From Castellaniella denitrificans (lineage in GTDB: Bacteria; Pseudomonadota; Gammaproteobacteria; Burkholderiales; Burkholderiaceae_B), in the NCBI RefSeq assembly GCF_042653765.1, contig NZ_JBHSEZ010000029.1:186001-250000 (forward strand): a stretch of DNA of 64,000 nucleotides. The letters run 5' to 3'. The translations under genes were made by a program, and so were the position numbers. The notes under the pieces were generated by a model. That model saw nothing but the letters and a program-made list of their open reading frames with translations. It searched no databases and was not told the origin of the DNA. Positions 48,680-58,719 of this stretch are shown in pieces; the stretch's first letter is position 1; each line of letters opens with the position of its first letter.

Positions 48680-49156
48680 ATGAACCCTCTCGATCCGCTT
48701 TCCTCCGCAACGCCCTCGATGGCCGGCGCCGCGGCCGTCGACGGCCAGGCCGCGGCCGGGAGTGTCTTCCTGGATCCGCCGGCCTCGGTCCGGTCGTCGA
48801 TTTCCGACCTGGGCCGGGCGCTGTCCCAGGTTGCCTCCCGGAACGCGTCGAACGCCTCGGACCGCGACCAGGATATCGACGACAGCGACCTGCCCGATGC
48901 CGTCAAGAATCTGCTGCGGATGATCCGCGATCTGCGGGAACGGCTGGCCGAATTGGCGCGGGAGCTGCAGGCGGTCCAGACCGACGAAGGCATGGATCCC
49001 GAGCTCAGGCGCGCGCGCCTGCTGCGGATCCGGGCCCAGATGGGGACGCTGAATGGCGCACTGGTGGCGGCCACCCAGAAATTGTCCAGCCTGATGCGGG
49101 AGATGAAGCTGGACAAGTCGCAGCAGATGACCGCCGCGCAGTTGGCGCTGCGCTGA
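48680..49156 (+). CDS. Hypothetical coiled-coil protein
   Basis: The 158-residue protein has a Pro/Ala/Ser-rich N-terminus and a charged helical region (about 70-145: MIRDLRERLAELARELQAVQ), with a short heptad-like pattern. It has a weak likeness to FlxA-like proteins but I cannot assign it. It is preceded by a 131-base gap after the carboxylase gene and is convergent with bioA. Codon use is that of the host genome, so the gene is probably real. Confidence 0.6.
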   Translation: MNPLDPLSSATPSMAGAAAVDGQAAAGSVFLDPPASVRSSISDLGRALSQVASRNASNASDRDQDIDDSDLPDAVKNLLRMIRDLRERLAELARELQAVQTDEGMDPELRRARLLRIRAQMGTLNGALVAATQKLSSLMREMKLDKSQQMTAAQLALR

Positions 49157-49207
49157 GGGGCGGTGCGGTCGTCGGCGCCCGGCCCGCGTCCCCCGGTCCG
49201 TCCGCCG

Positions 49208-50482
49208 TCAGGCCGGCCGCGCGGCCAGCACGGCGAAGATCGCGTCCGTCAGCCGCCGCAGTTCCTCCGGCGGCATCGTGAAGGCGGGCGTCAGGTAGAC
49301 GACGTTGCCGAGCGGCCGTATCCACGCGCCCGCCTCCAGGAACTTCCCGCACAGCGCGGCGCGGTCGGGCGCGCGGTCCAGTTCGACCGCGCCGATGGCG
49401 CCCTTGACGCGGACGTCGCGCACGCCGGGCAGGGCACCGCAAGGCGCCAGGCCGTCGCGCAGCAGGCCTTCGATGGCCCTCACCTGGGCCAGCCGGGGTT
49501 CGCTCTCGAACAGGTCCAGCGAGGCCAGCGCGGCGGCGCAGGCGAGCGCGTTGCCCATATAGGTCGGTCCGTGCATCAGCGCGTGCGCGGGGTCGTCGGA
49601 CCAGAAACCCTCGAAGACGCGCCGGCTGGCGACGGTCGCGGCCAGTGGCAGGGTGCCGCCCGTCAGGGCCTTGGACAGCGTGATGATGTCCGGCCGGACA
49701 CCCGCCTGCTCGAAGGCGAACATCGTCCCGGTGCGTCCGAAGCCGGTGAAGATTTCGTCGAAGATCAGCAGGACGCCGTGGCGGTCGGCCATCTCGCGCA
49801 GCCGCGCGAGCACGGCGGGTTCGTGCATGCGCATCCCGCCCGCGCCCTGCACCAGCGGTTCGACCAGGATGGCCGCCACGCGGCCGGCGTGTGCGCGCAG
49901 CCATGTGTCCAGGGCGTCGGCGGAGGCGTCGTCGGTGGGGAGCTCGTGCAGGTCCTGGCGCGGGACGACGCCGTCGAAGGCGGCGTGCATGTCCACGCCG
50001 GGATCGCAGACCGCCATGGTGCCGAAGGTGTCGCCGTGGTAGCCGCCGCGGAACGCGACAATGCGGCGCCGCCGCGGTTCGCCCAGGTTGAACCAGTACT
50101 GCATGGCCATCTTCAGCGCCACTTCGACCGAGACGGAGCCCGATTCCGTGAAGAAGACGCGGTCCAGGCCCGGCCCGAGCAGGGCGCACAGGCGCCTGGC
50201 CAGCGTCAGCGCGGGTTCGTGCGCGAGCCCGCCGAACATGACGTGGGGCATGCGGTCGAGCTGTTCGCGCACGGCCCGGGCGATGTGCGGATGGTTGTAG
50301 CCGTGGCAGGCGGTCCACCACGAGGCGATGCCGTCGATCAGGGTACGGCCGTCGGCCAGCTCGATGCGGCTGCCCTGCGTGCGGACCACCGGCGCCGGCG
50401 GGGCGGCCGTCTTCATCTGGGTGTAGGGCAGCCAGACATGGCGATGGCCGTCGGCCAGCCAGTCGGGAGGGTTGGTTTTCAT
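49208..50482 (-). CDS. bioA: Adenosylmethionine-8-amino-7-oxononanoate aminotransferase
   Basis: The 424-residue PLP enzyme converts KAPA to DAPA in biotin synthesis, using S-adenosylmethionine as amino donor. Visible are HVWLPYTQM at the start (family-specific), GSVSVEVALKMAMQYW, the PLP-binding DEIFTGFGRTG and the Schiff-base Lys in LSKALTGGTLPLA. The start is at 50482; the longer frame to 50830 overlaps bioF. It is divergent from bioF-bioHC-bioD across a 199-base region that must contain both promoters. Confidence 0.96.
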   Translation of the reverse strand: MKTNPPDWLADGHRHVWLPYTQMKTAAPPAPVVRTQGSRIELADGRTLIDGIASWWTACHGYNHPHIARAVREQLDRMPHVMFGGLAHEPALTLARRLCALLGPGLDRVFFTESGSVSVEVALKMAMQYWFNLGEPRRRRIVAFRGGYHGDTFGTMAVCDPGVDMHAAFDGVVPRQDLHELPTDDASADALDTWLRAHAGRVAAILVEPLVQGAGGMRMHEPAVLARLREMADRHGVLLIFDEIFTGFGRTGTMFAFEQAGVRPDIITLSKALTGGTLPLAATVASRRVFEGFWSDDPAHALMHGPTYMGNALACAAALASLDLFESEPRLAQVRAIEGLLRDGLAPCGALPGVRDVRVKGAIGAVELDRAPDRAALCGKFLEAGAWIRPLGNVVYLTPAFTMPPEELRRLTDAIFAVLAARPA

Positions 50483-50681
50483 GATTTGTTTCAATTGGAA
50501 GGGCGCGGGAGACGCCGGAGGGATGGCGGGCGGATGCGGGCCGCTTGGCGCGATTTGCCGGGAAATTCGCCTAAATCCATTGTGTCGCCATCTTCTTTCT
50601 ATGTATGTCAAAAATAAGTTTACTGCATTCATTTCGCTATGATTGCTCTTCGATGTGTTTTCAATCCGGAGGCTGGGCGGC

Positions 50682-51866
50682 ATGGCGCGGGACCTGTTCG
50701 ATCCTCTCTTCGAGGACTCGCTGCGCGTGGCGGAGCGGCGGCATCTGCGCCGCTCGGTGCGCGTCTTCGGCCATCCGGCGCCGGGGCGCCGCGACCACGG
50801 CGGGCGCGAGATCCTGGACTTCTGCAGCAACGATTACCTCGGGCTGTCCCTGCATCCGGAACTCGTCGCCCGGGCGTGCGGCCACGTCCGGCGCCACGGG
50901 GCGGGCGCGACCGCCTCCCGGCTGGTCTGCGGCACCGGCCCGGCCTGCGCCGCGACCGAGGCCAGGATCGCACGCGCCAAGGGCACGCAGGCCGCGCTGC
51001 TGTTTTCCTCCGGATGGCAGGCGAATGCGGCGATCCTGCCGGCGCTGTCGCGGGCGCTGGGCGCCGACGCGCAGGTCTACGTCGACAGGCTGGTCCATGC
51101 CAGCCTGCACCAGGGCTGCCGGGCGGCGGGCATCCGGCAGATCCGCTTCCGCCACAACGACCTGGATCATCTCGAGGCCCTGCTGCGCGCGCGGGCCGGG
51201 CAGCCGGGACGGCGCATGATCGTGACCGAAAGCGTGTTCAGCATGGATGGCGACCGCTGCGACGTGGCGGCGCTGGCCGCCCTGGCGGAGCGGCACGGGG
51301 CGTTCCTCTACCTGGACGAGGCCCACGCCACGGGCGTGCTGGGGCCGGACGGCATGGGCTTGTCGGGCCTGGCCGGGGGGCGGGTCGATCTCGCCATGGG
51401 GACGTTCAGCAAGGCGATGGGGGGCTTCGGCGCCTACGTCGCCGGGTCCCGGGCGCTGTGCGACTACCTGGCCAACACCTGTTCCGGCTTCGTCCATACG
51501 ACCGCCCTGCCGCCGGCCGTGCTGGGCGCCATCGACGCCGCGCTGGACCTCGTGCCGGGGATGCGGGCCGAGCGCGAGGCGCTGGCGGACAAGGCCGACG
51601 CGCTGCGCGGCGCGTTGCGGTCCCTGGGGCTGGACACGGGCGCGTCGAGCACGCAGATCGTGCCCGTCCTGGTCGGCGACGAGCGCCGGGCGCTGGCCCT
51701 GAGCGAGGCCCTGGAGGCCCGGGGCGTGCTGGTGACCGCCATCCGCCCGCCCACCGTGCCGCGCGGCACCAGCCGCCTGCGCATCGCGCTCAGCGCGGCG
51801 CATACGCGGGCGGACATCGAAAGGCTGGTCGATGCGCTGTCGGACGCGCTGGAGGCCGTGGCATGA
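50682..51866 (+). CDS. bioF: 8-amino-7-oxononanoate synthase
   Basis: The 394-residue PLP enzyme condenses pimeloyl-ACP/CoA with alanine to KAPA. Motifs are DFCSNDYLGLSLHPELVA, HGAGATASRLVCGT, YLDEAHATGVLG and the PLP Lys in GTFSKAMGGFGAYVAG. The ATG at 50682 follows GGAGG by nine bases; a TTG at 50643 would add 13 residues. It overlaps the next gene by 4 bases. Confidence 0.95.
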   Translation: MARDLFDPLFEDSLRVAERRHLRRSVRVFGHPAPGRRDHGGREILDFCSNDYLGLSLHPELVARACGHVRRHGAGATASRLVCGTGPACAATEARIARAKGTQAALLFSSGWQANAAILPALSRALGADAQVYVDRLVHASLHQGCRAAGIRQIRFRHNDLDHLEALLRARAGQPGRRMIVTESVFSMDGDRCDVAALAALAERHGAFLYLDEAHATGVLGPDGMGLSGLAGGRVDLAMGTFSKAMGGFGAYVAGSRALCDYLANTCSGFVHTTALPPAVLGAIDAALDLVPGMRAEREALADKADALRGALRSLGLDTGASSTQIVPVLVGDERRALALSEALEARGVLVTAIRPPTVPRGTSRLRIALSAAHTRADIERLVDALSDALEAVA

Positions 51867-53401
51867 GCGCTGGGGGGCGCGGGTCCGCGCCGCCCACGCT
51901 CGTGTTCGCGCATGGCTGGGGGTTCGACGCCGGCTTCTGGGATGCGCTGCGGGCGCGGCTGCAAGCCTGGCCGCAGCGGGCACTGGAGTTCGGCTATTTT
52001 TCCGGCTCGGCCGGGGACGATGCGCTGCCGGATGGCCCGCTGGTGGTGATCGGCCATTCGTTCGGCTGCCTGCGCATGCTGGCGCGGCTGGCGCCGTCGC
52101 GCCGCCGGCCGTGCGCCTGGGTCGGCATCAACGGCTTCGCGCGCTTCCATGCCGGCGACGATTTTCCGCATGGCGTGGATCCGCGCGTATTGCGGCGCAT
52201 GGCGGCCCGGCTGGATGCGGCGCCGGCCGCCGTGGTCGACGAGTTCCGGCGGCGCTGCGGCGCGGACCCCTCCGGTGCCATTCTCTGCCCTCAGGCGCTG
52301 GCCCGCGACCTGCGGGCCCTGGCGGAACTCGACCAGCGCGATCGCGTGCGCGGCCTGGAGGCGCCCTTGCTGGCGCTGGCGGGCGCGGAAGATCCCGTGA
52401 TGCCGGCGCCGATGGCCGCGCATGCCTGGCCCGGACACGACATCGTCTGGCGGCCGGGCGGAGGGCATCTGCTGCCCCTGCAGGCTCCGGACTGGTGCGC
52501 CGAGCGCATTGCGGGGTTCCTGGAGCGCCATGGACTGGCGCCGGCGCCGCAGGCGGGGGCCTGCGCGTCCCGCCCGGCCTTCGCAGCCGGCGACGGTCCC
52601 GCGGCCGCGCGTCCCGGCGGTGTGGATGCGCGCTTCGGCGCGGCGTCGGACCGCTACGATGGCCATGCCGGCGTGCAGCGCGAGGTGGCGGCCCGGCTCG
52701 CGGCGCGGATCGCCCGGCTCGGCCTGCCGTCGCGGCCCCGCATCCTGGAGATCGGCTGCGGCACGGGGGGCCTCACCCGCCTGCTGGGCGCGCATTTCCC
52801 CGAGGCGGACTGGACGGTCACGGACCTGTCTCCCGCCATGGTGGAACAGGCGCGCGGCCGGCTGCGCCTGGGGGGCGCCGTCCGCTACCGGGCGATGGAC
52901 GGGGAATACCCGTCGCTGGAAGACGGACCCGGGCACTTCGACCTGATCTGCTCCAGCATGGCCCTGCAGTGGTTCGGCGACCCCGCCCGGGGGCTGGCGC
53001 GGCTGGCGGCCCTGCTGGCGCCGGGAGGACACCTCGCCGTCGCGCTGCCCGTGCACGGGACGTTCGCCGAATGGCGCCGGGCGCACGAGGCCCTGGGGCT
53101 GCGGCCGTGCATGATCCGCTTCCCCCGGTCCGGCGCGCTGCGCCTGCGGCGTAGCGGCCTGGCGGGGCGGATCGGCGTCGAGCGCATCGTCGATGAGTGC
53201 GGCGACGCCATGGCCTTCCTGCGCGGCCTCAAGGGGATCGGCGCGACGGCGCCCCGGCCGGGGACCCGGCCGCTGCCCGTGCCGCTGCTGCGCCGGGTCT
53301 GCGCAGAATTCGATCGCGCCGGCGCGCGCTGCTCCTATCGGGTCGCGTTCGGCCTGTGGCGCAGGAGCGAGGCGCTCGTGGATGAGGAGACCGCAGCATG
53401 A
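51863..53401 (+). CDS. BioH-like hydrolase fused to BioC methyltransferase
   Basis: The 512-residue protein has two domains. Residues 8-230 are an alpha/beta hydrolase (FAHGWGFDAGFW; nucleophile Ser66 in GHSFGC; likely Asp in AGAEDPVMP and His in GGGHLLPL). It would be a pimeloyl-ACP methyl ester esterase like BioH. Residues 258-512 are a SAM methyltransferase (ILEIGCGTGGLTRLLGA, VTDLSPAMVEQAR) matching BioC, which methylates malonyl-ACP to start pimelate synthesis. One chain would thus hold the first and last steps of pimeloyl-ACP formation. It overlaps bioF and bioD by 4 bases each. Confidence 0.88.
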   Translation: MSAGGRGSAPPTLVFAHGWGFDAGFWDALRARLQAWPQRALEFGYFSGSAGDDALPDGPLVVIGHSFGCLRMLARLAPSRRRPCAWVGINGFARFHAGDDFPHGVDPRVLRRMAARLDAAPAAVVDEFRRRCGADPSGAILCPQALARDLRALAELDQRDRVRGLEAPLLALAGAEDPVMPAPMAAHAWPGHDIVWRPGGGHLLPLQAPDWCAERIAGFLERHGLAPAPQAGACASRPAFAAGDGPAAARPGGVDARFGAASDRYDGHAGVQREVAARLAARIARLGLPSRPRILEIGCGTGGLTRLLGAHFPEADWTVTDLSPAMVEQARGRLRLGGAVRYRAMDGEYPSLEDGPGHFDLICSSMALQWFGDPARGLARLAALLAPGGHLAVALPVHGTFAEWRRAHEALGLRPCMIRFPRSGALRLRRSGLAGRIGVERIVDECGDAMAFLRGLKGIGATAPRPGTRPLPVPLLRRVCAEFDRAGARCSYRVAFGLWRRSEALVDEETAA

Positions 53402-54093
53402 ATCCGCATGCGTCCGATGGAAAGCCCCCCAGGGGCGTGTTCGTGACGGGCACGGACACCGACGTGGGCAAGACCCTGGTTTCGGCGATCCTGGCCAAGG
53501 CCTGGGGCGGCGACTACTGGAAGCCGTACCAGACCGGCATCGCCGCCGCCGCGGGCGATACCGAGGCCGTGGCGGCGCTGCTCGGCCCGGGCGGCGGCCA
53601 TGTGCTGCATCCGCCCGCCCGCGTCCTGCGGGCGCCGCTGGCTCCGTGGGCGGCGGCGAGGATCGAGGGCGTGGCGCTCGACGCCTCCGGGCTGCGTCTT
53701 CCCCGGACGGCCGCGCCGCTGGTGGTGGAAGGCGCGGGCGGGCTGTACGTGCCGATCGACGAACATTGCATGATGATCGACCTGGCCGCCCGCCTGGCCC
53801 TGCCCGTGGTGCTGGTGGCGCGCAGCACGCTGGGCACGATCAACCATACGCTGCTCAGCCTGCGGGCCTTGCACGCCCGGGGCCTGCCCGTGCTGGGCGT
53901 GGTGATGAACGGGCCGCCGTCGCCCGGCAACCGCGAGGCGCTGGAGCGTTTCGGGCCGGCGCGCGTCATCGCCGAGATTCCGCCGCTGGCCCGGGTCGAC
54001 GCGGCCGCGGTCGCCGCCGTGGCCGCGGGCATTCCGGCGCTGGATGCCTTGATGCGGGGCGATCCGGCGCGGGATGCGCGGCCGGACGCCTGA
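53398..54093 (+). CDS. bioD: Dethiobiotin synthetase
   Basis: The 231-residue ATP-dependent enzyme closes the ureido ring of dethiobiotin from DAPA and CO2. It has the P-loop GTDTDVGKTLVSA, KPYQTG, VEGAGGLYVPI and STLGTINHTLLSL. It is the last gene of the bioF-bioHC-bioD unit with a 4-base overlap. bioB is not in the window. Confidence 0.95.
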   Translation: MNPHASDGKPPRGVFVTGTDTDVGKTLVSAILAKAWGGDYWKPYQTGIAAAAGDTEAVAALLGPGGGHVLHPPARVLRAPLAPWAAARIEGVALDASGLRLPRTAAPLVVEGAGGLYVPIDEHCMMIDLAARLALPVVLVARSTLGTINHTLLSLRALHARGLPVLGVVMNGPPSPGNREALERFGPARVIAEIPPLARVDAAAVAAVAAGIPALDALMRGDPARDARPDA

Positions 54094-54123
54094 AGGCGCA
54101 AGATGCGGGCGCCCCGCGTCCGG

Positions 54124-55068
54124 TCAGGCGGCCGCCTTGCCGGCCTCGGCCCGCGCGGCGCCGTTGCGGCGCCATTCGACGAGGCCGATCGTGATGCCGC
54201 TGGCGCAGACGACGGCGATGCCCAGCCAGGACACCGGATCGGGAAACTGGCCCCAGATCAGCCAGCCCAGCGCGGCGGCGCTGACGATCTGGAAATAGAC
54301 GAAGGGCGCCAGCAGCGAGGCGGGCGCCCGCCGGTAGGCCTGGATCTGCAGGAAATGCCCCAGGCAGCCCCAGAACCCCGTGCCCAGGAGCACCAGCCAG
54401 TGCGACGGGGAGAGCCGCCCGGCCAGCGCCGCGAGATCCTGCCAGTAGAAGGGCAGGGCCAGCGTCATCACGACGCTGCCCACGGCTCCGCTCCAGATCA
54501 GCGTCGTGTAGGGATCGTCGACCGCCACCCGCCGCGACGCGATGTATTGCGAGGCCAGCGCGCAGGCCGTCATCAGCCCGAACAGCGTGCCGACGGGGTC
54601 CAGTCCCGAACCCGGCCGCACCACCACCAGCACCCCCAGGAGCCCGACCCCCGCCGCGATCCAGCGCGACAGGAAGGGAGGCTCCTTGAGCGCCCAGGGC
54701 GCGATCGCCAGCACGATCAGGGGCGCCAGGAAATTGATCGCGGTGGCCTGGCCCAGCGGCAGGTAGTGCACCGTGGTGAAGAACAGCATGGTGGCGGCCA
54801 GCATGGACAGGCCGCGCGCCGTCTGCGCGCGCGGCCGGCGGCAGCGCAGGGCCTTCCAGCCCCGGACGGGGATGATCGTGATCAGCGTCAGCGCCATGTG
54901 CACGCCGTAGCGCGCCAGGCACACCACCCACAGCGTGACGCCGATGTCGGCGCCCATCAGGTACTTGCCGCTGGCGTCCAGCCCCGACAGCGCCCACATG
55001 GAGACGACCAGAAGCAGGACGCCCGCCAGGGTCTGGCGGGCGGCGGGGCCGGTGGATGGTGCGGGCAC
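54124..55068 (-). CDS. EamA-family (DMT) transporter
   Basis: The 314-residue inner-membrane protein has ten predicted helices in two EamA repeats, with VVSMWALSGLDASGKYLMG at the start and PFVYFQIVSAAALGWLIWGQFPD in the second repeat. It is a drug/metabolite exporter-type protein of unknown substrate. It is convergent with bioD. Confidence 0.88.
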   Translation of the reverse strand: MPAPSTGPAARQTLAGVLLLVVSMWALSGLDASGKYLMGADIGVTLWVVCLARYGVHMALTLITIIPVRGWKALRCRRPRAQTARGLSMLAATMLFFTTVHYLPLGQATAINFLAPLIVLAIAPWALKEPPFLSRWIAAGVGLLGVLVVVRPGSGLDPVGTLFGLMTACALASQYIASRRVAVDDPYTTLIWSGAVGSVVMTLALPFYWQDLAALAGRLSPSHWLVLLGTGFWGCLGHFLQIQAYRRAPASLLAPFVYFQIVSAAALGWLIWGQFPDPVSWLGIAVVCASGITIGLVEWRRNGAARAEAGKAAA

Positions 55069-55169
55069 GGGGCGTCTCCGTTGATGCGGTCGGATCCACT
55101 ATAGCAGCGCGGGCGCGGTCCGCCCGCGCGGCCTTCATGGGGCGGATCCGTGCGAACCGGGCGGGCAAA

Positions 55170-55206
55170 GAAAAACCGCCCAGGTTGTTGGCCCCTAGGC
55201 GGTTTT
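55170..55206 (-). terminator. Rho-independent terminator of tRNA-Arg
   Basis: On the minus strand AAAACCGCC pairs with GGCGGTTTT across a 17-base loop and continues into a T-run. It lies 28 bases after the tRNA. Confidence 0.88.
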
Positions 55207-55233
55207 CAACTAGCCGGTGAGGCTAGGTAATTC

Positions 55234-55310
55234 TGGCGCGGCTGGCAGGATTCGAACCCACGACCCCTTGGTTCGTAGCCAAGTACTCTATCCAACTGAG
55301 CTACAGCCGC
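55234..55310 (-). tRNA. tRNA-Arg (anticodon ACG)
   Basis: The 77-base sequence on the minus strand starts GCGGCTGTAGCTCAGTTGGA and ends with CAGCCGC plus GCCA. The anticodon arm CTTGG-CTACGAA-CCAAG carries ACG, and the T loop is GTTCGAA. It is a complete cloverleaf with encoded CCA. Confidence 0.96.
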
Positions 55311-55389
55311 TAAAGAAGCGAAATTATAACGTGCTTTTGAATGCTTGTCATGTCGCTTCCGGCAGCGCTTTTTCAAGCGCGTTTTCCAG

Positions 55390-56400
55390 TCATCCCAGGC
55401 GGATCAGCCTGCCGTCATCCGGCGCCATCAGCCATGCCTGGACTGGAAAGCGCGAAATCATACCACGGATCGTGTCGGCGGGCATCTGGGAGAAGGCCGT
55501 GGACAGCGCGTCGGCGGTCGTCGCGTCGGCGGCGCGCACAGTGACGCTGCGCCAGCGCGGCGTCGCCTGGCCCGTATGCGGGTCGAACAGGTGCGTGAAG
55601 TGCCCGGCGGGATCCAGCGGCGTGCCGTAGCCGCCCGAGGTGGCCAGCGCCCGGTCGCCCAGGTCGATGGTCTCCAGGACGCGGGAGGGTTCCCGGGGGT
55701 CGGCGATCCCGGCGCGCCAGGGGCGGTCCGGCGCGGGCGCGCCCAGGCCGCGGGCCTCGCCCAGGTCGATCATGGCGTGTTCCAGGCCGTTGGCCCGCAG
55801 CAGTTCGGTCACCCGGTCGGTGATGTAGCCCTGGGCGATGCCGTTCAGGGTCAGCGCCATGCCCGGGCGTTCCAGCACGATGGCGTCTTCCTCGAGGCGG
55901 ATGGCGCGGTAGTCCACTTTGGCCAGCGCGGCCCGCAGTTCGGCGGGGTCCGGGGGCAGCGGCCGGCCGGCGAGCGCGCGGGCGGCGTACAGGTCCCACA
56001 GCACCTGCACGCTGGGGTCGAAGAGGCCGTCGGTCCGTTCGCCGAAGGCGACGGCCTGCGACAGCAGACGGCTCAGGTCGGGGGGAGGCGCGTCCAGGCG
56101 GCCTTCGCGGTTCAGGCGCGCCAGGGCGCTGTCCTCGCGGTACAGGCTGAAGACCTGTTCCAGGCGGTGGACCTCGGCGACGGCCATGCGCACCAGCCGT
56201 TCGGCGTGGGCGCGGTCGGGATGCAGCAGTTGCAGCTGTGCGTCGGCGCCCAGGGCGACGCCGTTCCAGACGACCGGCTCGGGCAGGGCGGAAGGGTTGC
56301 GCAGGGCGGCTCGCAGGGTGCCGGGGCCCGCGAGGGCGGCGCTGGCGGCCAGGATGCCGAGGAACCGCCGGCGGCGGGGAAGAAGACGGGATGTGGTCAT
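55390..56400 (-). CDS. nosX: NosX, ApbE-family FMN transferase
   Basis: The 336-residue exported protein has a Tat-type signal (RRRRFLGILAASAALAG) and an ApbE fold (TLNGIAQGYITDRVTELL, TSGGYGTPLDPAGHFTHLFDPHTG). ApbE proteins attach FMN covalently to a Thr; in the nos system the target is NosR. It is the last gene of the nos cluster, overlapping nosL by 4 bases. Confidence 0.92.
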   Translation of the reverse strand: MTTSRLLPRRRRFLGILAASAALAGPGTLRAALRNPSALPEPVVWNGVALGADAQLQLLHPDRAHAERLVRMAVAEVHRLEQVFSLYREDSALARLNREGRLDAPPPDLSRLLSQAVAFGERTDGLFDPSVQVLWDLYAARALAGRPLPPDPAELRAALAKVDYRAIRLEEDAIVLERPGMALTLNGIAQGYITDRVTELLRANGLEHAMIDLGEARGLGAPAPDRPWRAGIADPREPSRVLETIDLGDRALATSGGYGTPLDPAGHFTHLFDPHTGQATPRWRSVTVRAADATTADALSTAFSQMPADTIRGMISRFPVQAWLMAPDDGRLIRLG

Positions 56401-56993
56401 GAGGGGGCTCCGACGGGTTCTCGGCCCGCGCTGGGGGTGAGTTCTGGGGCGCGCAGGACGTAGTCCTCCGGCATGTCCTTGAAGCCGACGATGCGCCCGC
56501 CGTAGCGCTCGGCGTAGGCGCGGGCGTCCTCCAGCCGGGCGAAGGGCAGGGCGTCGGGCGCGCCCATGCCGCCGACCGCGGTGCTTTCGATCAGGTAGTG
56601 GGCGGTGCGGGCGTCGATCCAGGCGTCGGCCGGCGGATTGCCGTCTGGGCCCGCGCGGCCCATGTCCTGCACGTAGAGGGCGAGGATGGCCTTGGGCTCC
56701 TCGGGCAGGATGGTGTAGGCGAAGAGCTCGCGGATGGTGGAGAACCAGACCGGGACGTCCCGGTCGCGCAGGAGGATCTGGCCTTTCGGGCCGATGTGTT
56801 CGTAGAGGTTCATGCCGCAGTAGTGGCCGACGGCGTCGTCGGTCATGGCCATGGGAGTGGGGGGAGGGGAGGACGCGCCGCCGCCGTTGCCGCAGCCGGC
56901 CAGGGCGGCGGCCAGCAGGGCCGCGCCGATCAGGCGCGCCGCGCGCGTTCTCGTGGCGCCCGCTTGGCGCCAGGGACGGCCCGGCGCGTTCAT
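56397..56993 (-). CDS. nosL: NosL copper chaperone lipoprotein
   Basis: The 198-residue protein has a lipoprotein signal (LAAALAGC, Cys34) and the copper-binding HYCGMNLYEH motif (Cys59, Met61). A NosL/TusE-like fold follows, with the late segment GGRIVGFKDMPEDY. It delivers Cu(I) for assembly of the NosZ copper sites via NosDFY. The start at 56993 overlaps the nosY stop by 4 bases; the longer frame lies inside nosY. Confidence 0.93.
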   Translation of the reverse strand: MNAPGRPWRQAGATRTRAARLIGAALLAAALAGCGNGGGASSPPPTPMAMTDDAVGHYCGMNLYEHIGPKGQILLRDRDVPVWFSTIRELFAYTILPEEPKAILALYVQDMGRAGPDGNPPADAWIDARTAHYLIESTAVGGMGAPDALPFARLEDARAYAERYGGRIVGFKDMPEDYVLRAPELTPSAGREPVGAPS

Positions 56994-57816
56994 AGCGACC
57001 TCCGGTTGAAGACCAGGGCCGCCAGGCCGAGGGGAACGGCGATCCACAGGATCTGGGCCAGCAGCAGGACGCCGGTGGACAGCGACGTCTGGTCGCTCAG
57101 GCCGGCCATGCCGGCGAACATGGCGATGTTCTCGTGGCCGGTCAGGTTCAGCAGGCGGTAGACGTCGGTCGGATTGAACAGCAGGATGCCGTTGAGCAGC
57201 GGGGCCGTGATGATCCGGCCCTGGTCGGCCACCAGCACGCCCAGCAGCACCATGTCGTAGATCACCACCAGGAACAGCCAGACGCCGATGGCGACGCCGG
57301 CGGCCGTGGCGCGTTCCTGGACCAGGGCGCTGATCAGGTAGCCCAGCGACAGGAAGCTGGCGCCCAGCAGGATGCTGGCGGCGATCAGCAGGGCGAAGGG
57401 CGTCCAGGCCTCCAGGTCGAGCCCGCCGTGCACCAGTTGCAGCGCCAGCCCGGCGATGCCGTAGCCCGCCACCGTGGCCAGCGCCAGGATGGACAGGTGG
57501 CCGAGGAACTTGCCCGCCATGACCTGGCGCCGCGCGATGGGGTAGCTGAGCAGCAGGGCCATGGTGCCGCGGTCGATCTCGCCCACGATGGCGTCGTAGG
57601 ACAGCAGCATGGCGATCAGCGGGATCAGGAAGATCGACAGGCTGGACAGGCTGACGACCGTGACGGTCAGGGGATCGACCTTGACGGTGCCGGTCGGCGC
57701 GCTGCCCAGGAAGCCCAGCGACAGGGCCAGCATGGCCAGCAGCGCGGTGATGGCCAGCACCCAGCGGTTGCGCAGGCCGTCGCGGATTTCCTTGCGGATC
57801 AGGATCAGGGTCGGAT

Positions 57817-57820
<4 letters not shown>
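56990..57820 (-). CDS. nosY: NosY ABC transporter permease
   Basis: The 276-residue inner-membrane protein has six predicted helices and starts with the typical MNPTLILIRKEIRDGLRNRW. It forms the membrane part of the NosDFY complex that supports maturation of nitrous oxide reductase. It overlaps nosF and nosL by 4 bases each. Confidence 0.94.
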
Positions 57821-58715
<895 letters not shown>

Positions 58716-58719
<4 letters not shown>

